This document shows, in pieces, positions 18,476 through 27,454 of a DNA stretch of 64,000 nucleotides. Source of the stretch: MPNP01 sp965116235. Its GTDB lineage: Bacteria > Pseudomonadota > Alphaproteobacteria > Rhodobacterales > Rhodobacteraceae. A model generated the notes under the pieces. That model ran no database searches, was not told the origin of the DNA, and worked only from the letters and a program-made list of their open reading frames with translations. A program made the translations under genes and the position numbers. Every line of letters starts with the position of its first letter. Position 1 is the first letter of the stretch. Location: the NCBI GenBank assembly GCA_965116235.1, contig OZ220496.1, forward strand, positions 2,976,001-3,040,000. Reading direction: 5' to 3'.

Positions 18476-19726
18476 ATGGCGGAATTGTTCAGAAAAGCGG
18501 CGCTGGACCGCCTGTCCGAGCCTGAGAAACTTGACCGTGCACTTTTAGTTGTTTCGGCCAGGGGGTGGCTGGCGTTATGTACGGTCATGGCATTCGTCGC
18601 CGCACTGGTCGCATGGTCGTTGTTTGGGACGGTGTCCAATTATGTACGGGCCAGCGGAATACTGTTGAACACCGGGGGCACAGTCATCGACGCGGTGGCC
18701 GCCGACACGGGCACATTGACCAGCATTGACTTTACTGTCGGCCAATCGGTTGAGAAGGGAATGGTTATCGCCAAGACCATCAACCTAGAGCTGGAAGAAC
18801 GCTACCAGAGCGCTCTTGCCCTCGCGAGGGAAAGCGAACAGGCACGCGACAATCTCAAGGCTCTATTTGATGCTGAGGACATACTTTTCGCGGAGAATGT
18901 GGCCAAGCAGCAGGCCCGTCTTGAACAATTCGAAAGCATTGCCAGCCAAGCGGTTGAAAGCGCGCGTGAACGCCTTGACAACGACCGTCAACTCTACGAG
19001 AACAGTTATGTGACTCGTTCTACCCTTGATCTCAGCCAACAAGCCTTTGACCGAGCCGTGAAGGAACTGTTTGAGACCGCGCGCCAACTTGAGTCTTTAG
19101 AGGCCCAGGAGCTCAAGCGCAAGCATGATCAACGCATCCAATTGAACAATGCGGATACCCGCCTGGAGGAAGCGCGTCTGCGGGCCCGCGAACTCCAGAC
19201 ACGACTGCAGTCACAAGACGTCATGGCACCAGTTTCAGGCGGCATCATCGAGATCAAGGCGGCCTTGGGTTCAGTGCTCGTCGCCGGTCAGCCTGTGCTC
19301 AGTATCAAAACCGGCTCGAACGAGGAAGTCGAGTTACTGATGTATATCCCGCCCACGGATGGAAAAAAGGTTAGGGCAGGCATGGATGTATTGGTTTCGC
19401 CGGCCACCACACAGCCCGAGACACACGGCTTCGTCAAGGGCGTGGTCGAGAACGTATCCGAGTTTCCGGTGAGCACGAGCGGCATTGTTACCGTCCTGCA
19501 AAACCAGGAACTGGCTCAGACCTTTTCCCAAAGCGGACCACCGTATGCCAGCCGTGTAATGCTGGTTTCCGATCCGACGACAACCAGCGGTTTCGCCTGG
19601 ACCACAACAATGGGTGCCGATGAACCACTCATTTCCGGAACGCTGGCCAGCGTTGACATCAAGGTGGGAAGCGAGCGACCGATCGCCATGGTGATTCCAT
19701 TATTGAAAAAGTTGGCCGGGCAATGA
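18476..19726 (+). CDS. HlyD-family secretion protein of the NHLM export system
   Basis: Periplasmic adaptor (membrane fusion protein), 416 aa. One N-terminal membrane helix (about residues 28-52), then a lipoyl/barrel half-motif (G-T-L-T-S-I-D-F-T-V-G-Q-S-V-E-K-G), a long alpha-helical hairpin of coiled coil (about 105-245), and the second half-motif (V-M-A-P-V-S-G-G-I-I-E-I). It would connect the two ABC proteins downstream to an outer membrane channel. The stop overlaps the start of the next gene by 4 nt. The size and partners match the adaptor of NHLM-type bacteriocin systems. Confidence 0.9.
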   Translation: MAELFRKAALDRLSEPEKLDRALLVVSARGWLALCTVMAFVAALVAWSLFGTVSNYVRASGILLNTGGTVIDAVAADTGTLTSIDFTVGQSVEKGMVIAKTINLELEERYQSALALARESEQARDNLKALFDAEDILFAENVAKQQARLEQFESIASQAVESARERLDNDRQLYENSYVTRSTLDLSQQAFDRAVKELFETARQLESLEAQELKRKHDQRIQLNNADTRLEEARLRARELQTRLQSQDVMAPVSGGIIEIKAALGSVLVAGQPVLSIKTGSNEEVELLMYIPPTDGKKVRAGMDVLVSPATTQPETHGFVKGVVENVSEFPVSTSGIVTVLQNQELAQTFSQSGPPYASRVMLVSDPTTTSGFAWTTTMGADEPLISGTLASVDIKVGSERPIAMVIPLLKKLAGQ

Positions 19727-21915
19727 ACGACTCGACCGAGCTGCGCCCGAACCTTTCTCGCAGGCGTGGTGGACGGCGGGCTGTACCCACCATCTTGCAG
19801 ATGGAAGCGACAGAGTGCGGCGCGGCATGCCTAGCGATGATTCTGGCCCATCACGGACGCTGGGTGCCACTTGAGAAACTGCGGGTGCAGTGTGGTGTGT
19901 CGCGCGACGGCAGCAAGGCGGTCAGAATGTTGCGGGCAGCCCGTGAACTTGGCCTCGACGCGCGCGGCTTCCGACGAGACCCCGGACGCCTGTTTGATCT
20001 TCCCTTCCCGATGATCGTGTTCTGGAACTTCAATCATTTCGTTGTACTCGAGGGCATTCGACGCGGCTCCGTCTACATCAATGATCCGGCCGAAGGTCCT
20101 CGACGCTTGACCATGGAGGAATTCGATGAAGGATTTACGGGTGTCTGTCTGGCTTTCGAGATCACACCGCAATTCCGCCGGGGCGGTACGCGTCCTAATT
20201 TGTTGCGAGGCTTGTTCTCTCGACTTGGCCGGGCACGGTCGCCATTGCTGTTTGTCATATTGACAACCATTGCGCTTCTGGTCCCAGGGCTCGCCGTTCC
20301 GACAATGTCCAAGGTGTTTGTAGATGAAGTCCTGATTGGTCGAAGCGAAAATCTTGTCATTCCCCTCCTCATCGGGCTCGGGATCATCACCGTTTTGCAA
20401 GGTTTCCTGACCTGGTTTCAGCAGTATTGTCTGGCCCGTATGGAAACCAAGCTGTCGCTGGTCTCGACCTCGCAATTCTTCTGGCATGTCATGACGCTGC
20501 CAATGACGTTCTTCTCCCAGCGTTTCGCCGGTGATATCGCCAATCGGGTGGCGTCGAACGACAGTGTGGCCCGCATCGTATCCGGCGAACTGGCCACCAA
20601 CACGGTCAACATGCTTACCATGAGCGCCTATGCGGCCGTCATGCTGGCTTACGATGTGATTCTGGCGCTGATCGTGTTTGCCATGGCCATCATCAATCTG
20701 CTCGCCCTTCGCTTGGTGTCGCGTATCCGTGAAAATGCCAGTCGCCGCCTGCTCAAGGAGCAGGGCAAGGTGGCCGGAGCGTCCGTCGCCGGCATCAGCA
20801 TGATCGAGACCTTGAAAGCCAACGGAACGGAAGACGACCTTTTCTCACGCCTGTCCGGCATGCATGCCAACGTGCTGGCGGCTCAGCAGGATCTGGGACG
20901 TTTAACAAACCTCCTGAACGTCGTACCGCCCATGCTGACCTCTCTGACGACTGTGGCAATTCTCGGCATCGGTGGCCTGCGCCTCGTCGAAGGTGCGCTG
21001 ACCGTTGGCGGGTTGGTCGCCTTTCAAAGCCTTGCACGAAGCTTCTCCCAGCCGATTGAAGGGCTGATTCAGTTCGGGGCCAGTTTGCAGACGGTCAAGG
21101 CCGACATTGCCCGGCTCGACGATGTCTTGAACTATGCGCCCGATCAACGAACTGTCAGCGGCATGAGCAATCAGGACGAAGGCTCGCACCCGCGCTGTCT
21201 GGGCTTCGTCACACTCGACAATGTCACTTTTGGTTACAACCAGCAGGAAGAGCCGCTGGTCAAGAATTTCAACCTGACGATCAATCCGGGGCAACGGGTG
21301 GCTCTGGTCGGCGGTTCCGGCAGCGGCAAATCGACCGTTGGCAAGCTGGTGTGCGGCCTGCTCACTCCATGGTCGGGAACCGTGCGCATAGACTCGGACC
21401 GACTGCAGGATTTGTCCCCGGCGCGCATCGCCGAAACCATTGCCTATGTGGATCAGGAAATCGTCTTGTTTCAAGGGAGCGTACGCGATAACGTCGCCCT
21501 GTGGAACTCAACCGTCAGCAATCATCAGATTGCTCAGGCCTTACGTGATGCCGCAATTCTTGATGACATCATGGCTCGACCAGGCAAATACGACGCCCCG
21601 ATCGAAGAAGGCGGGAGAAATCTCAGTGGTGGGCAACGTCAGCGTCTTGAAATCGCACGGGCGCTGGCATCCAACCCGCACATTGCCGTGCTTGACGAAG
21701 CCACGGCAGCACTGGACCCGGCGACGGAAATGGAGATCGACGACCGTCTCCGTCAACGCGGTTGCACGTGTCTGATCATAGCTCATCGTCTCAGTACGAT
21801 CAGGGATGCCGACCGAATCGTTGTTCTCGACGGCGGACGGGTCGTTCAAGAAGGTCGGCACGACGAGCTGATTGCCATAGACGGTGTATACCGCACATTG
21901 ATAACCTCGGGGTGA
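19723..21915 (+). CDS. C39-peptidase/permease/ATPase RiPP exporter (NHLM type)
   Basis: ABC transporter that cuts the leader at Gly-Gly and exports the core, 730 aa. Three domains: N-terminal C39 peptidase with catalytic Cys32 in A-T-E-C-G-A-A-C, His in F-N-H-F-V-V-L-E-G (about 107) and Asp in N-D-P-A-E-G; a six-helix membrane domain (about 165-445); and an ATPase with Walker A G-G-S-G-S-G-K-S-T, signature L-S-G-G-Q-R-Q-R, Walker B A-V-L-D-E-A-T and the switch His in I-A-H-R-L-S-T. The substrates are evidently the GG-ending precursors at 10.3-11.5 kb. Overlaps hlyD by 4 nt. Confidence 0.93.
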   Translation: MNDSTELRPNLSRRRGGRRAVPTILQMEATECGAACLAMILAHHGRWVPLEKLRVQCGVSRDGSKAVRMLRAARELGLDARGFRRDPGRLFDLPFPMIVFWNFNHFVVLEGIRRGSVYINDPAEGPRRLTMEEFDEGFTGVCLAFEITPQFRRGGTRPNLLRGLFSRLGRARSPLLFVILTTIALLVPGLAVPTMSKVFVDEVLIGRSENLVIPLLIGLGIITVLQGFLTWFQQYCLARMETKLSLVSTSQFFWHVMTLPMTFFSQRFAGDIANRVASNDSVARIVSGELATNTVNMLTMSAYAAVMLAYDVILALIVFAMAIINLLALRLVSRIRENASRRLLKEQGKVAGASVAGISMIETLKANGTEDDLFSRLSGMHANVLAAQQDLGRLTNLLNVVPPMLTSLTTVAILGIGGLRLVEGALTVGGLVAFQSLARSFSQPIEGLIQFGASLQTVKADIARLDDVLNYAPDQRTVSGMSNQDEGSHPRCLGFVTLDNVTFGYNQQEEPLVKNFNLTINPGQRVALVGGSGSGKSTVGKLVCGLLTPWSGTVRIDSDRLQDLSPARIAETIAYVDQEIVLFQGSVRDNVALWNSTVSNHQIAQALRDAAILDDIMARPGKYDAPIEEGGRNLSGGQRQRLEIARALASNPHIAVLDEATAALDPATEMEIDDRLRQRGCTCLIIAHRLSTIRDADRIVVLDGGRVVQEGRHDELIAIDGVYRTLITSG

Positions 21916-21919
21916 GAGC

Positions 21920-24855
21920 TTGACAGTACCTGAATCCATCACTCGTATCTCCGGACCGCCCTATGAAACGGGTGCATTCAAGCCGATCATCTTGAATGAT
22001 CCTGAGCAAATCATCGTGGTTCAACAGGGTCATCTGGACATTTTTGCGGTCCGTGGCAGCAAGGCGATGACACTCGCACGCCACCCCTTCGTAACACGCG
22101 TTTCGGCGGGACAAGCCGCCTTTGGCGGACCCGAACTGGCAGGCAACCAACCCGAGCAGCATGGATTTTATTTTCTGGCCGTTCCATCACGCAACGCCGT
22201 CATCATGGAAACGGAGCGATCAAGACTTAACGACAGGAAGGCGATAGACATCAACACGGTCGTCCTCATCGACGGGTGGATTGCGAACCTGTCAGAGGTC
22301 TTGTCTCAGAACCAGATCTTGCCGCCACGGGACATTCAGCTGCTCGAAGCGGATCCGAACGTGCCCTATCCGGCAGGCCAGGCGGTGGGCGCACATCACT
22401 TGGACGTAATCTGGGTCTCGGCCAATCAGCCCATGCAGTTCATCGGAAATCAAGATATTGTCATCCCGGCGAAGACGCTCTTTCCGCTGTCGGAATGGAC
22501 GTGGCTTCATCTCACGGCCGATACCGAGATATCGGCTGTACACACACCGGCGCTCTTAGGCTCCGAACGGCTTTGTCTGGCACTCGACAATTACAGTTCC
22601 CTCCTGCTGAAGTCGGCCGAGTATCTGGATGAAAAGAACGCCGCAAACATCCAGCAAAACAGCTTGTCGAACCGCAAGGAGCGCGAACAGGTCAAGTCGA
22701 CAATTTTCTGGAACATCAGCCAGGTTCTGAACCGCACGCCAGACGGCAAGGCCATGACCCCAACAAGCAGCCTTCCGCCACTGCTCGCGGTGGCCAGTCT
22801 GGTTGCCAGATCGGTCGGCGGTACCATGAACACCCCCTTAAACGGTGATGAAGAAACAATGACGGCTGATGACGCGGGCATTCTCTCCACGCAAGCCCGT
22901 CTCTCCCGAATCCGGACGCGCGAGATAGCGCTCGCGCATGACTGGTACAGACGCAGTGGACCGTCCTTTATCGGACGCTCAATCGACGAGAAGAAGCCGC
23001 TGGCCCTGATTTCGAATGGTTACGGCTCTTACCAAGCTGTCGACCCCGAAGCGGGACGGACCTGGCCAATAAATCGCGGGATGGCCAAGAATATCGAACG
23101 ACAGGGTGTCATGTTCTATTCTCCACTTCCGGACCGCATAAAGGCGGGTTTGAAGGCACTGCTGCACGTCATGAGCCGGTACGGAAGAGACATTCGGCTT
23201 CTGATCACTATGGCAACCCTGGGCGGCCTGATCGCTTTGCTGACACCGATTGTCACGGGCGAGCTCTTGGCCGAAATCATCCCGCGAGGGGAAACAGAGA
23301 TGTGGGTTGCTGCCCTCGGGGCGCTCGGGCTCGGAGCGCTCGGGACGGCGGTGCTTGACATCGTGGGGGCCTTTACAGCGTTGCGGATTGAGGGTCGTAC
23401 CGACGAGCAGCTTCAGGCTTCGGTGTGGGGGCGGCTAGTGGCCTTGCCAACGTCATTTTTCCGCCGCTTCACAGCCGGCGACCTGGCGGATCGGGCCAAC
23501 GGCATCGGCATGATTCGACAACTGCTGACCGGTGCCACCGTACATGGCCTGATCAGCAGCGTTTTTTCCATCTTCAGCCTTGCTCTTCTGTTTTACTACA
23601 GCTGGTTGCTGGCCCTTTTTGCATGTGGCATTTCTCTCGTGCTCATCGCCGGATCATGGTTTCTCGTGAAGCGTCAAGTGCGTCACTATCGTACCGCGTT
23701 TGGCAAGCAGGGGCTGATCGACGGATTCGTCTTTCAGATGATCACGGGGATCAGCAAGCTCCGGATCGCCAATGCCGAATATCATGCGCTCGCGCTGTGG
23801 GCCGAACAGTTTGCCGCTCAGCGACGCGACACTTTGACAGCAAGGTTTTGGGGCGGCGGCCAACACACCGTGAACGCCATATTCATGCCGCTGTCACTGG
23901 TCGTCCTTTTCACTTTCATATGGTATTCGCTCATAGAGGGCGGTGCTCAAGAGTCATTCGATCTGGCGGATTTTCTATCGTTCAACGCGGCATTCGGACA
24001 GTTTGCGGCTTCCATCGTAGGCTTGACAGGAGCGTGGACGACGATCAGCAGCGCCGTTCCGCTGTTCGAAGGGTCCAGCCAATTCTTGAATGCCCCTACG
24101 AGAACAACGTTGGCAGCTATGCACCGGCAGACCTCACCGGACACATTGAGTTCGCGCGGGTCACGTTCCGCTATCTGCCGAATGCGCCCAACGCGGTTGA
24201 AGACGTATCTTTTCGGATCCAGCAAGGCGATTATGTGGCATTCGTCGGCTCGTCCGGATCGGGCAAATCGACCATCTATCGCTTGCTGCTTGGATTCGAG
24301 CGCCCTGATTCAGGAGCAGTGCTGATCGACGGTCATGATCTCCTGCATCTCAATCTGCCCGCAGTTCGAAACTTGATGGGTGTCGTTGTACAAGACGGCA
24401 AGCTGGTTGCCGCAAGCATTTTCGAGAACATTTCGGGCTCTTCCGCCTTAACCATGGACGAGGCTTGGGCCGCCGCCCGAGCAGCCGGCCTTGAGGGTGA
24501 TATCCGAGCGATGCCCATGGGGATGCACACGGTGATACCGGAAGGCGGCCTTGGACTGTCGGGCGGGCAAAAGCAAAGAGTGCTGATCGCTCACGCCTTG
24601 GCTCGCAAGCCACGGATCATGCTGTTCGATGAGGCTACAAGCGCGCTCGACAACCGTACGCAGCTGACCGTCCAGGAATCGCTTCGGTCACTCAATATCA
24701 CGCGCATTGTCATCGCCCACCGGTTGAGCACGATTCGAGACGCCGACAGAATCTTTGTGATGAAGGAGGGGCGGATTGTCGAGACCGGCCGATATGAAGA
24801 ACTCATGGCTCAGGACGGTTTCTTTGCTGAACTGGCAAAGCGGCAGATCGTCTGA
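21920..24855 (+). CDS. NHLM-system ABC transporter, second ATP-binding protein (frameshifted)
   Basis: About 977 codons when joined across one frameshift. Long N-terminal region (about 400 residues, no peptidase residues), membrane domain (about 415-690), then an ATPase domain with G-S-S-G-S-G-K-S-T, L-S-G-G-Q-K-Q-R and L-F-D-E-A-T. Up to base 24070 the frame begun by TTG 21920 is used. The homology then continues in the -1 frame: P-L-F-E | R-V-Q-P-I-L-E, exactly as the family consensus demands. One base seems to be missing at GAAGGGTCC. The second frame runs to TGA at 24853-24855. It starts 4 nt after the peptidase gene. Whether the break is real or an assembly indel cannot be told here. Confidence 0.85.
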
Positions 24856-25164
24856 TCCAACCGGTTCACAGACCAACCCTGATTAGATTGGTCCGCAATT
24901 TCCGGAAACGCTTCGAATGCATTGCAACGTGCACTGTGTGCGGACCATTTCTAACCCATGAGCCAGTTGGGTTGATCCAATCAGGAACGAATAAGGCCTG
25001 TCGTGTTTATCTCCCGGTTTCTTGATAAATTTGAGAGGCCGGCAACATGCAACGGCGTATTGACGGTTATTCAGCACGCGCTCTGGCAAGATCCGTCGCA
25101 TGGAGGAGATTATGTTGCTTGGCATTTGACAATGGCTTCACTAAAGTAAATTCCATGTTTTTTC
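24856..25164. other. Gene-free interval after the RiPP operon
   Basis: No supported gene. A weak stem-loop GACCAA/TTGGTC (24872-24894, 11-nt loop) lies about 17 nt after the last stop and could be part of the operon end; no T tract follows. The rest leads into the tRNA-Gly promoter. Confidence 0.4.
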
Positions 25165-25193
25165 TTGACGTTTGGGATTTGTTTGACTAGTTG
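25165..25193 (+). promoter_or_regulatory. Promoter of tRNA-Gly
   Basis: TTGACG (25165-25170), 17-nt spacer, TAGTTG (25188-25193); predicted start about 5 nt before the tRNA. The same geometry (-35, 17 nt, -10, about 8-11 nt to the mature 5' end) is found before the tRNA-His gene. Confidence 0.45.
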
Positions 25194-25204
25194 TCTGAAT
25201 CAAC

Positions 25205-25279
25205 GCGGACGTAGCTCAGGGGTAGAGCATAACCTTGCCAAGGTTAGGGCCGTGGGTTCGAATCCCATCGTCCGCTCCA
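25205..25279 (+). tRNA. tRNA-Gly (anticodon GCC)
   Basis: Full cloverleaf: acceptor GCGGACG/CGTCCGC, D arm with AGCTCAGGGGTAGAGC, anticodon arm AACCTT-GCC-AAGGTT, T arm GTGGG-TTCGAAT-CCCAT, discriminator T and an encoded CCA (25277-25279). 75 nt. Confidence 0.97.
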
Positions 25280-25401
25280 GAAGCCCGTTGCCTCACGTTA
25301 CAACGGTCAGGATCTTGAGCCCGCATGACAGTATCCGTCTCTTCTTGGCTTGTTTGCTTGGTATGTTCGGTGTTGTCTGGCATACGTGAATCGAGGTGCT
25401 C

Positions 25402-26055
25402 GTGACCGATTTTAGTGTGCGACGGCGCATAATGGTAGATAGCCAGATCCGACCGTCAGACGTGACCAAATACCCGCTCATACAGGCGTTGCTTGACATC
25501 CCGCGAGAGGATTTTGTCCCCGCCCACAAAAGAGAAATGGCTTATGTCGGTCACCACCTTCCCATGGGAAAGGGGCGCTTCATTCTCGATCCAAGAATCA
25601 TGGCCAAGATGCTCGATGCACTGAATATCCGCAAGAACGAACTCGTCCTGGATATTGGTTCCGGCATGGGTTACTCGGCCGCCATAATCGCCGCCATGGC
25701 AGAGGTCGTTATCGCTTTAGAAGAAGTGGAGTCGTTCACAGCCGAATCCGAAGAACTGCTGTCGCAATGTTCGGTTGATAACGTTGTTCCAGTTTCAGGC
25801 TCTCTTACCGATGGGTGTCGTCAGTATGGTCCCTATGACGTCATTGTCTGTCAGGGTGCTGTTGAGGAACTGCCCGAATCCATCGTGAATCAGCTGAAAG
25901 ACGGTGGCCGAATTGGCATGATCCGAGCTACCGATGCCGGGGGCAAATGTGCAATCGGTTTCAAAGGGTGTGATACCTTGAACTGGTTCACAGCCTTTGA
26001 TGCTGAAGCGCCGGTCTTGAACGGCTTTGCCAAAGCACCCGAGTTTGTCTTTTAA
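25402..26055 (+). CDS. pcm: Protein-L-isoaspartate O-methyltransferase (Pcm family)
   Basis: SAM-dependent methyltransferase that starts repair of isoaspartyl residues, about 217 aa. Seen: the alphaproteobacterial N-terminal pattern V-D-S-Q-I-R-P-S-D-V-T, and the SAM motif V-L-D-I-G-S-G-M-G-Y-S-A-A near residue 82. I chose GTG at 25402, which gives the usual M-T-D-F start and has GAGG 4 nt upstream; GTG at 25396 is possible. It stands before tolC, as in many alphaproteobacteria, where the two sit with valS. Confidence 0.9.
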   Translation: MTDFSVRRRIMVDSQIRPSDVTKYPLIQALLDIPREDFVPAHKREMAYVGHHLPMGKGRFILDPRIMAKMLDALNIRKNELVLDIGSGMGYSAAIIAAMAEVVIALEEVESFTAESEELLSQCSVDNVVPVSGSLTDGCRQYGPYDVIVCQGAVEELPESIVNQLKDGGRIGMIRATDAGGKCAIGFKGCDTLNWFTAFDAEAPVLNGFAKAPEFVF

Positions 26056-26075
26056 TCTCTCAGGAGGGGACCCAA

Positions 26076-27407
26076 ATGATTGTCAGACGCACCCGCAACC
26101 TTAAATCCTCACTGGCTGGAATCGGTGCCCGATGGATGCTGATACTTCCGTTCGCATACTTCTGTTCGGCCACGGCAATTTCTTCCCAGACCCTTCAAGA
26201 AGCGTTTGAGGCCGCTTATGCAAACAGCAATCTTCTCAAGACTTCTTCCATACAGTCGCAGTTACAGGAAGAGGTTTTATTCCGTACCAAAGCCAACAGG
26301 TCGCCGACTGTCAATTTCAGGGCCACCACCGATTTGAGCAACCGCCTGACACTAGGCAACAGAAGTTCAACCCACACAGGGTCATTGCAACTGTCCGGTC
26401 AATACAAGTTGTTCGACTTCGGTTCGAACAGGCTGGGGCTGGAAATCGAAGATCTGAATCTGGAAATATCCCGAATCCAGATGGAAAGCGCGGTTCAGGA
26501 TGTACTGCTGAACGCAGCGGACGCATTCTACCAAATCCTCAAGCAGCAAAATCTTCTGGAACTGGAAAAGAACAATCTCGCGACGCTTGAAACCCAATTG
26601 GTGGCTTCGCGCAACAAATTTGAACTGGGCAGCGTTTCCCGAACCCAGCTGAACTCGGTTGAGGCTCGGGTAGCCGCCGCCAAAGGGAGTGTCCGATCTC
26701 GGGAAGGACAATTGGATATTTCTCGCGAAGTGTACCGGCTGGCGGTGGGTGAATACCCTGAAAAGCTGACACCGCCTAGGCAAACCGCCGAAACTCCGGA
26801 TGATCTTGAAACAGCACTCCTGCTAGCCAGTGAGCGCAACCCAGCCATCCTGAAGGCCAAGACGGCCGTTCTCGTCGCCGAAAAGAACCGAGCGAAGGGT
26901 GGCATTGATGCGTTCACGCCCCCCATCAACCTGCAAGGGTCCGTGTCCAGAAACCTGGACGTACGCAACAGGGATTTGGGTCACGAAAACATATTCTCGA
27001 TCGGATTGCAATATACGATTCCACTCTACACAGGCGGCAAGGCTCACTCCACTGCCCGCACTCTTGACGCCAGTGTTCAAAACGCCCGCATCGACCTCCA
27101 GCAACAGGCCCGCGTCGTGCAGAATCAGGTAACCAATGCCTGGCATCAACTTGAGATCGCTGAATCGCTCATTGGCGTGCTGATCGAGGAACGGGACTAC
27201 TCCAAGTTGGCCTTGGAAGGCACCCGCATTGAAGAATCCCTCGGCGCAAAGACAACGCTGGATGTCATCGAAGCGGAGAAAGACCTTCTGACATCCAACA
27301 CAAACATTGTCGAGGCCAGAATCAATCGTGATCTGGCCGCTTTCAAGCTGCTTAAGGCCATGGGAATTCTAACGCCCGGGCAACTGGGGCTGGCCTTGAA
27401 CCAATAA
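26076..27407 (+). CDS. tolC: TolC-family outer membrane channel protein
   Basis: Outer membrane export duct, 443 aa. N-terminal signal-like segment (hydrophobic about 22-38), then two OEP repeats with long helices, for example the T-L-Q-E-A-F-E-A-A-Y start and, in the second half, L-Q-Y-T-I-P-L-Y-T-G-G, the typical closing strand. A very strong AGGAGGGG precedes the ATG. It follows pcm by 20 nt. As an outer membrane partner it could serve type I and RND pumps, and possibly the RiPP exporter 1.2 kb upstream, but pcm-tolC is a general alphaproteobacterial pair, so that link is only a possibility. Confidence 0.92.
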   Translation: MIVRRTRNLKSSLAGIGARWMLILPFAYFCSATAISSQTLQEAFEAAYANSNLLKTSSIQSQLQEEVLFRTKANRSPTVNFRATTDLSNRLTLGNRSSTHTGSLQLSGQYKLFDFGSNRLGLEIEDLNLEISRIQMESAVQDVLLNAADAFYQILKQQNLLELEKNNLATLETQLVASRNKFELGSVSRTQLNSVEARVAAAKGSVRSREGQLDISREVYRLAVGEYPEKLTPPRQTAETPDDLETALLLASERNPAILKAKTAVLVAEKNRAKGGIDAFTPPINLQGSVSRNLDVRNRDLGHENIFSIGLQYTIPLYTGGKAHSTARTLDASVQNARIDLQQQARVVQNQVTNAWHQLEIAESLIGVLIEERDYSKLALEGTRIEESLGAKTTLDVIEAEKDLLTSNTNIVEARINRDLAAFKLLKAMGILTPGQLGLALNQ

Positions 27408-27421
27408 GGTCTGTATGGGCA

Positions 27422-27448
27422 GCCCGGCAAGCCGGTCGGAAACCGGGC
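27422..27448. terminator. Stem-loop between convergent tolC and molybdenum hydroxylase genes
   Basis: GCCCGG (27422-27427) pairs with CCGGGC (27443-27448), and an alternative CCGGT/ACCGG pairing exists inside. It lies in the 47-nt gap between two convergent stops, where a bidirectional terminator would be expected. No long T tract on either side. Confidence 0.4.
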
Positions 27449-27454
27449 CGTCGA

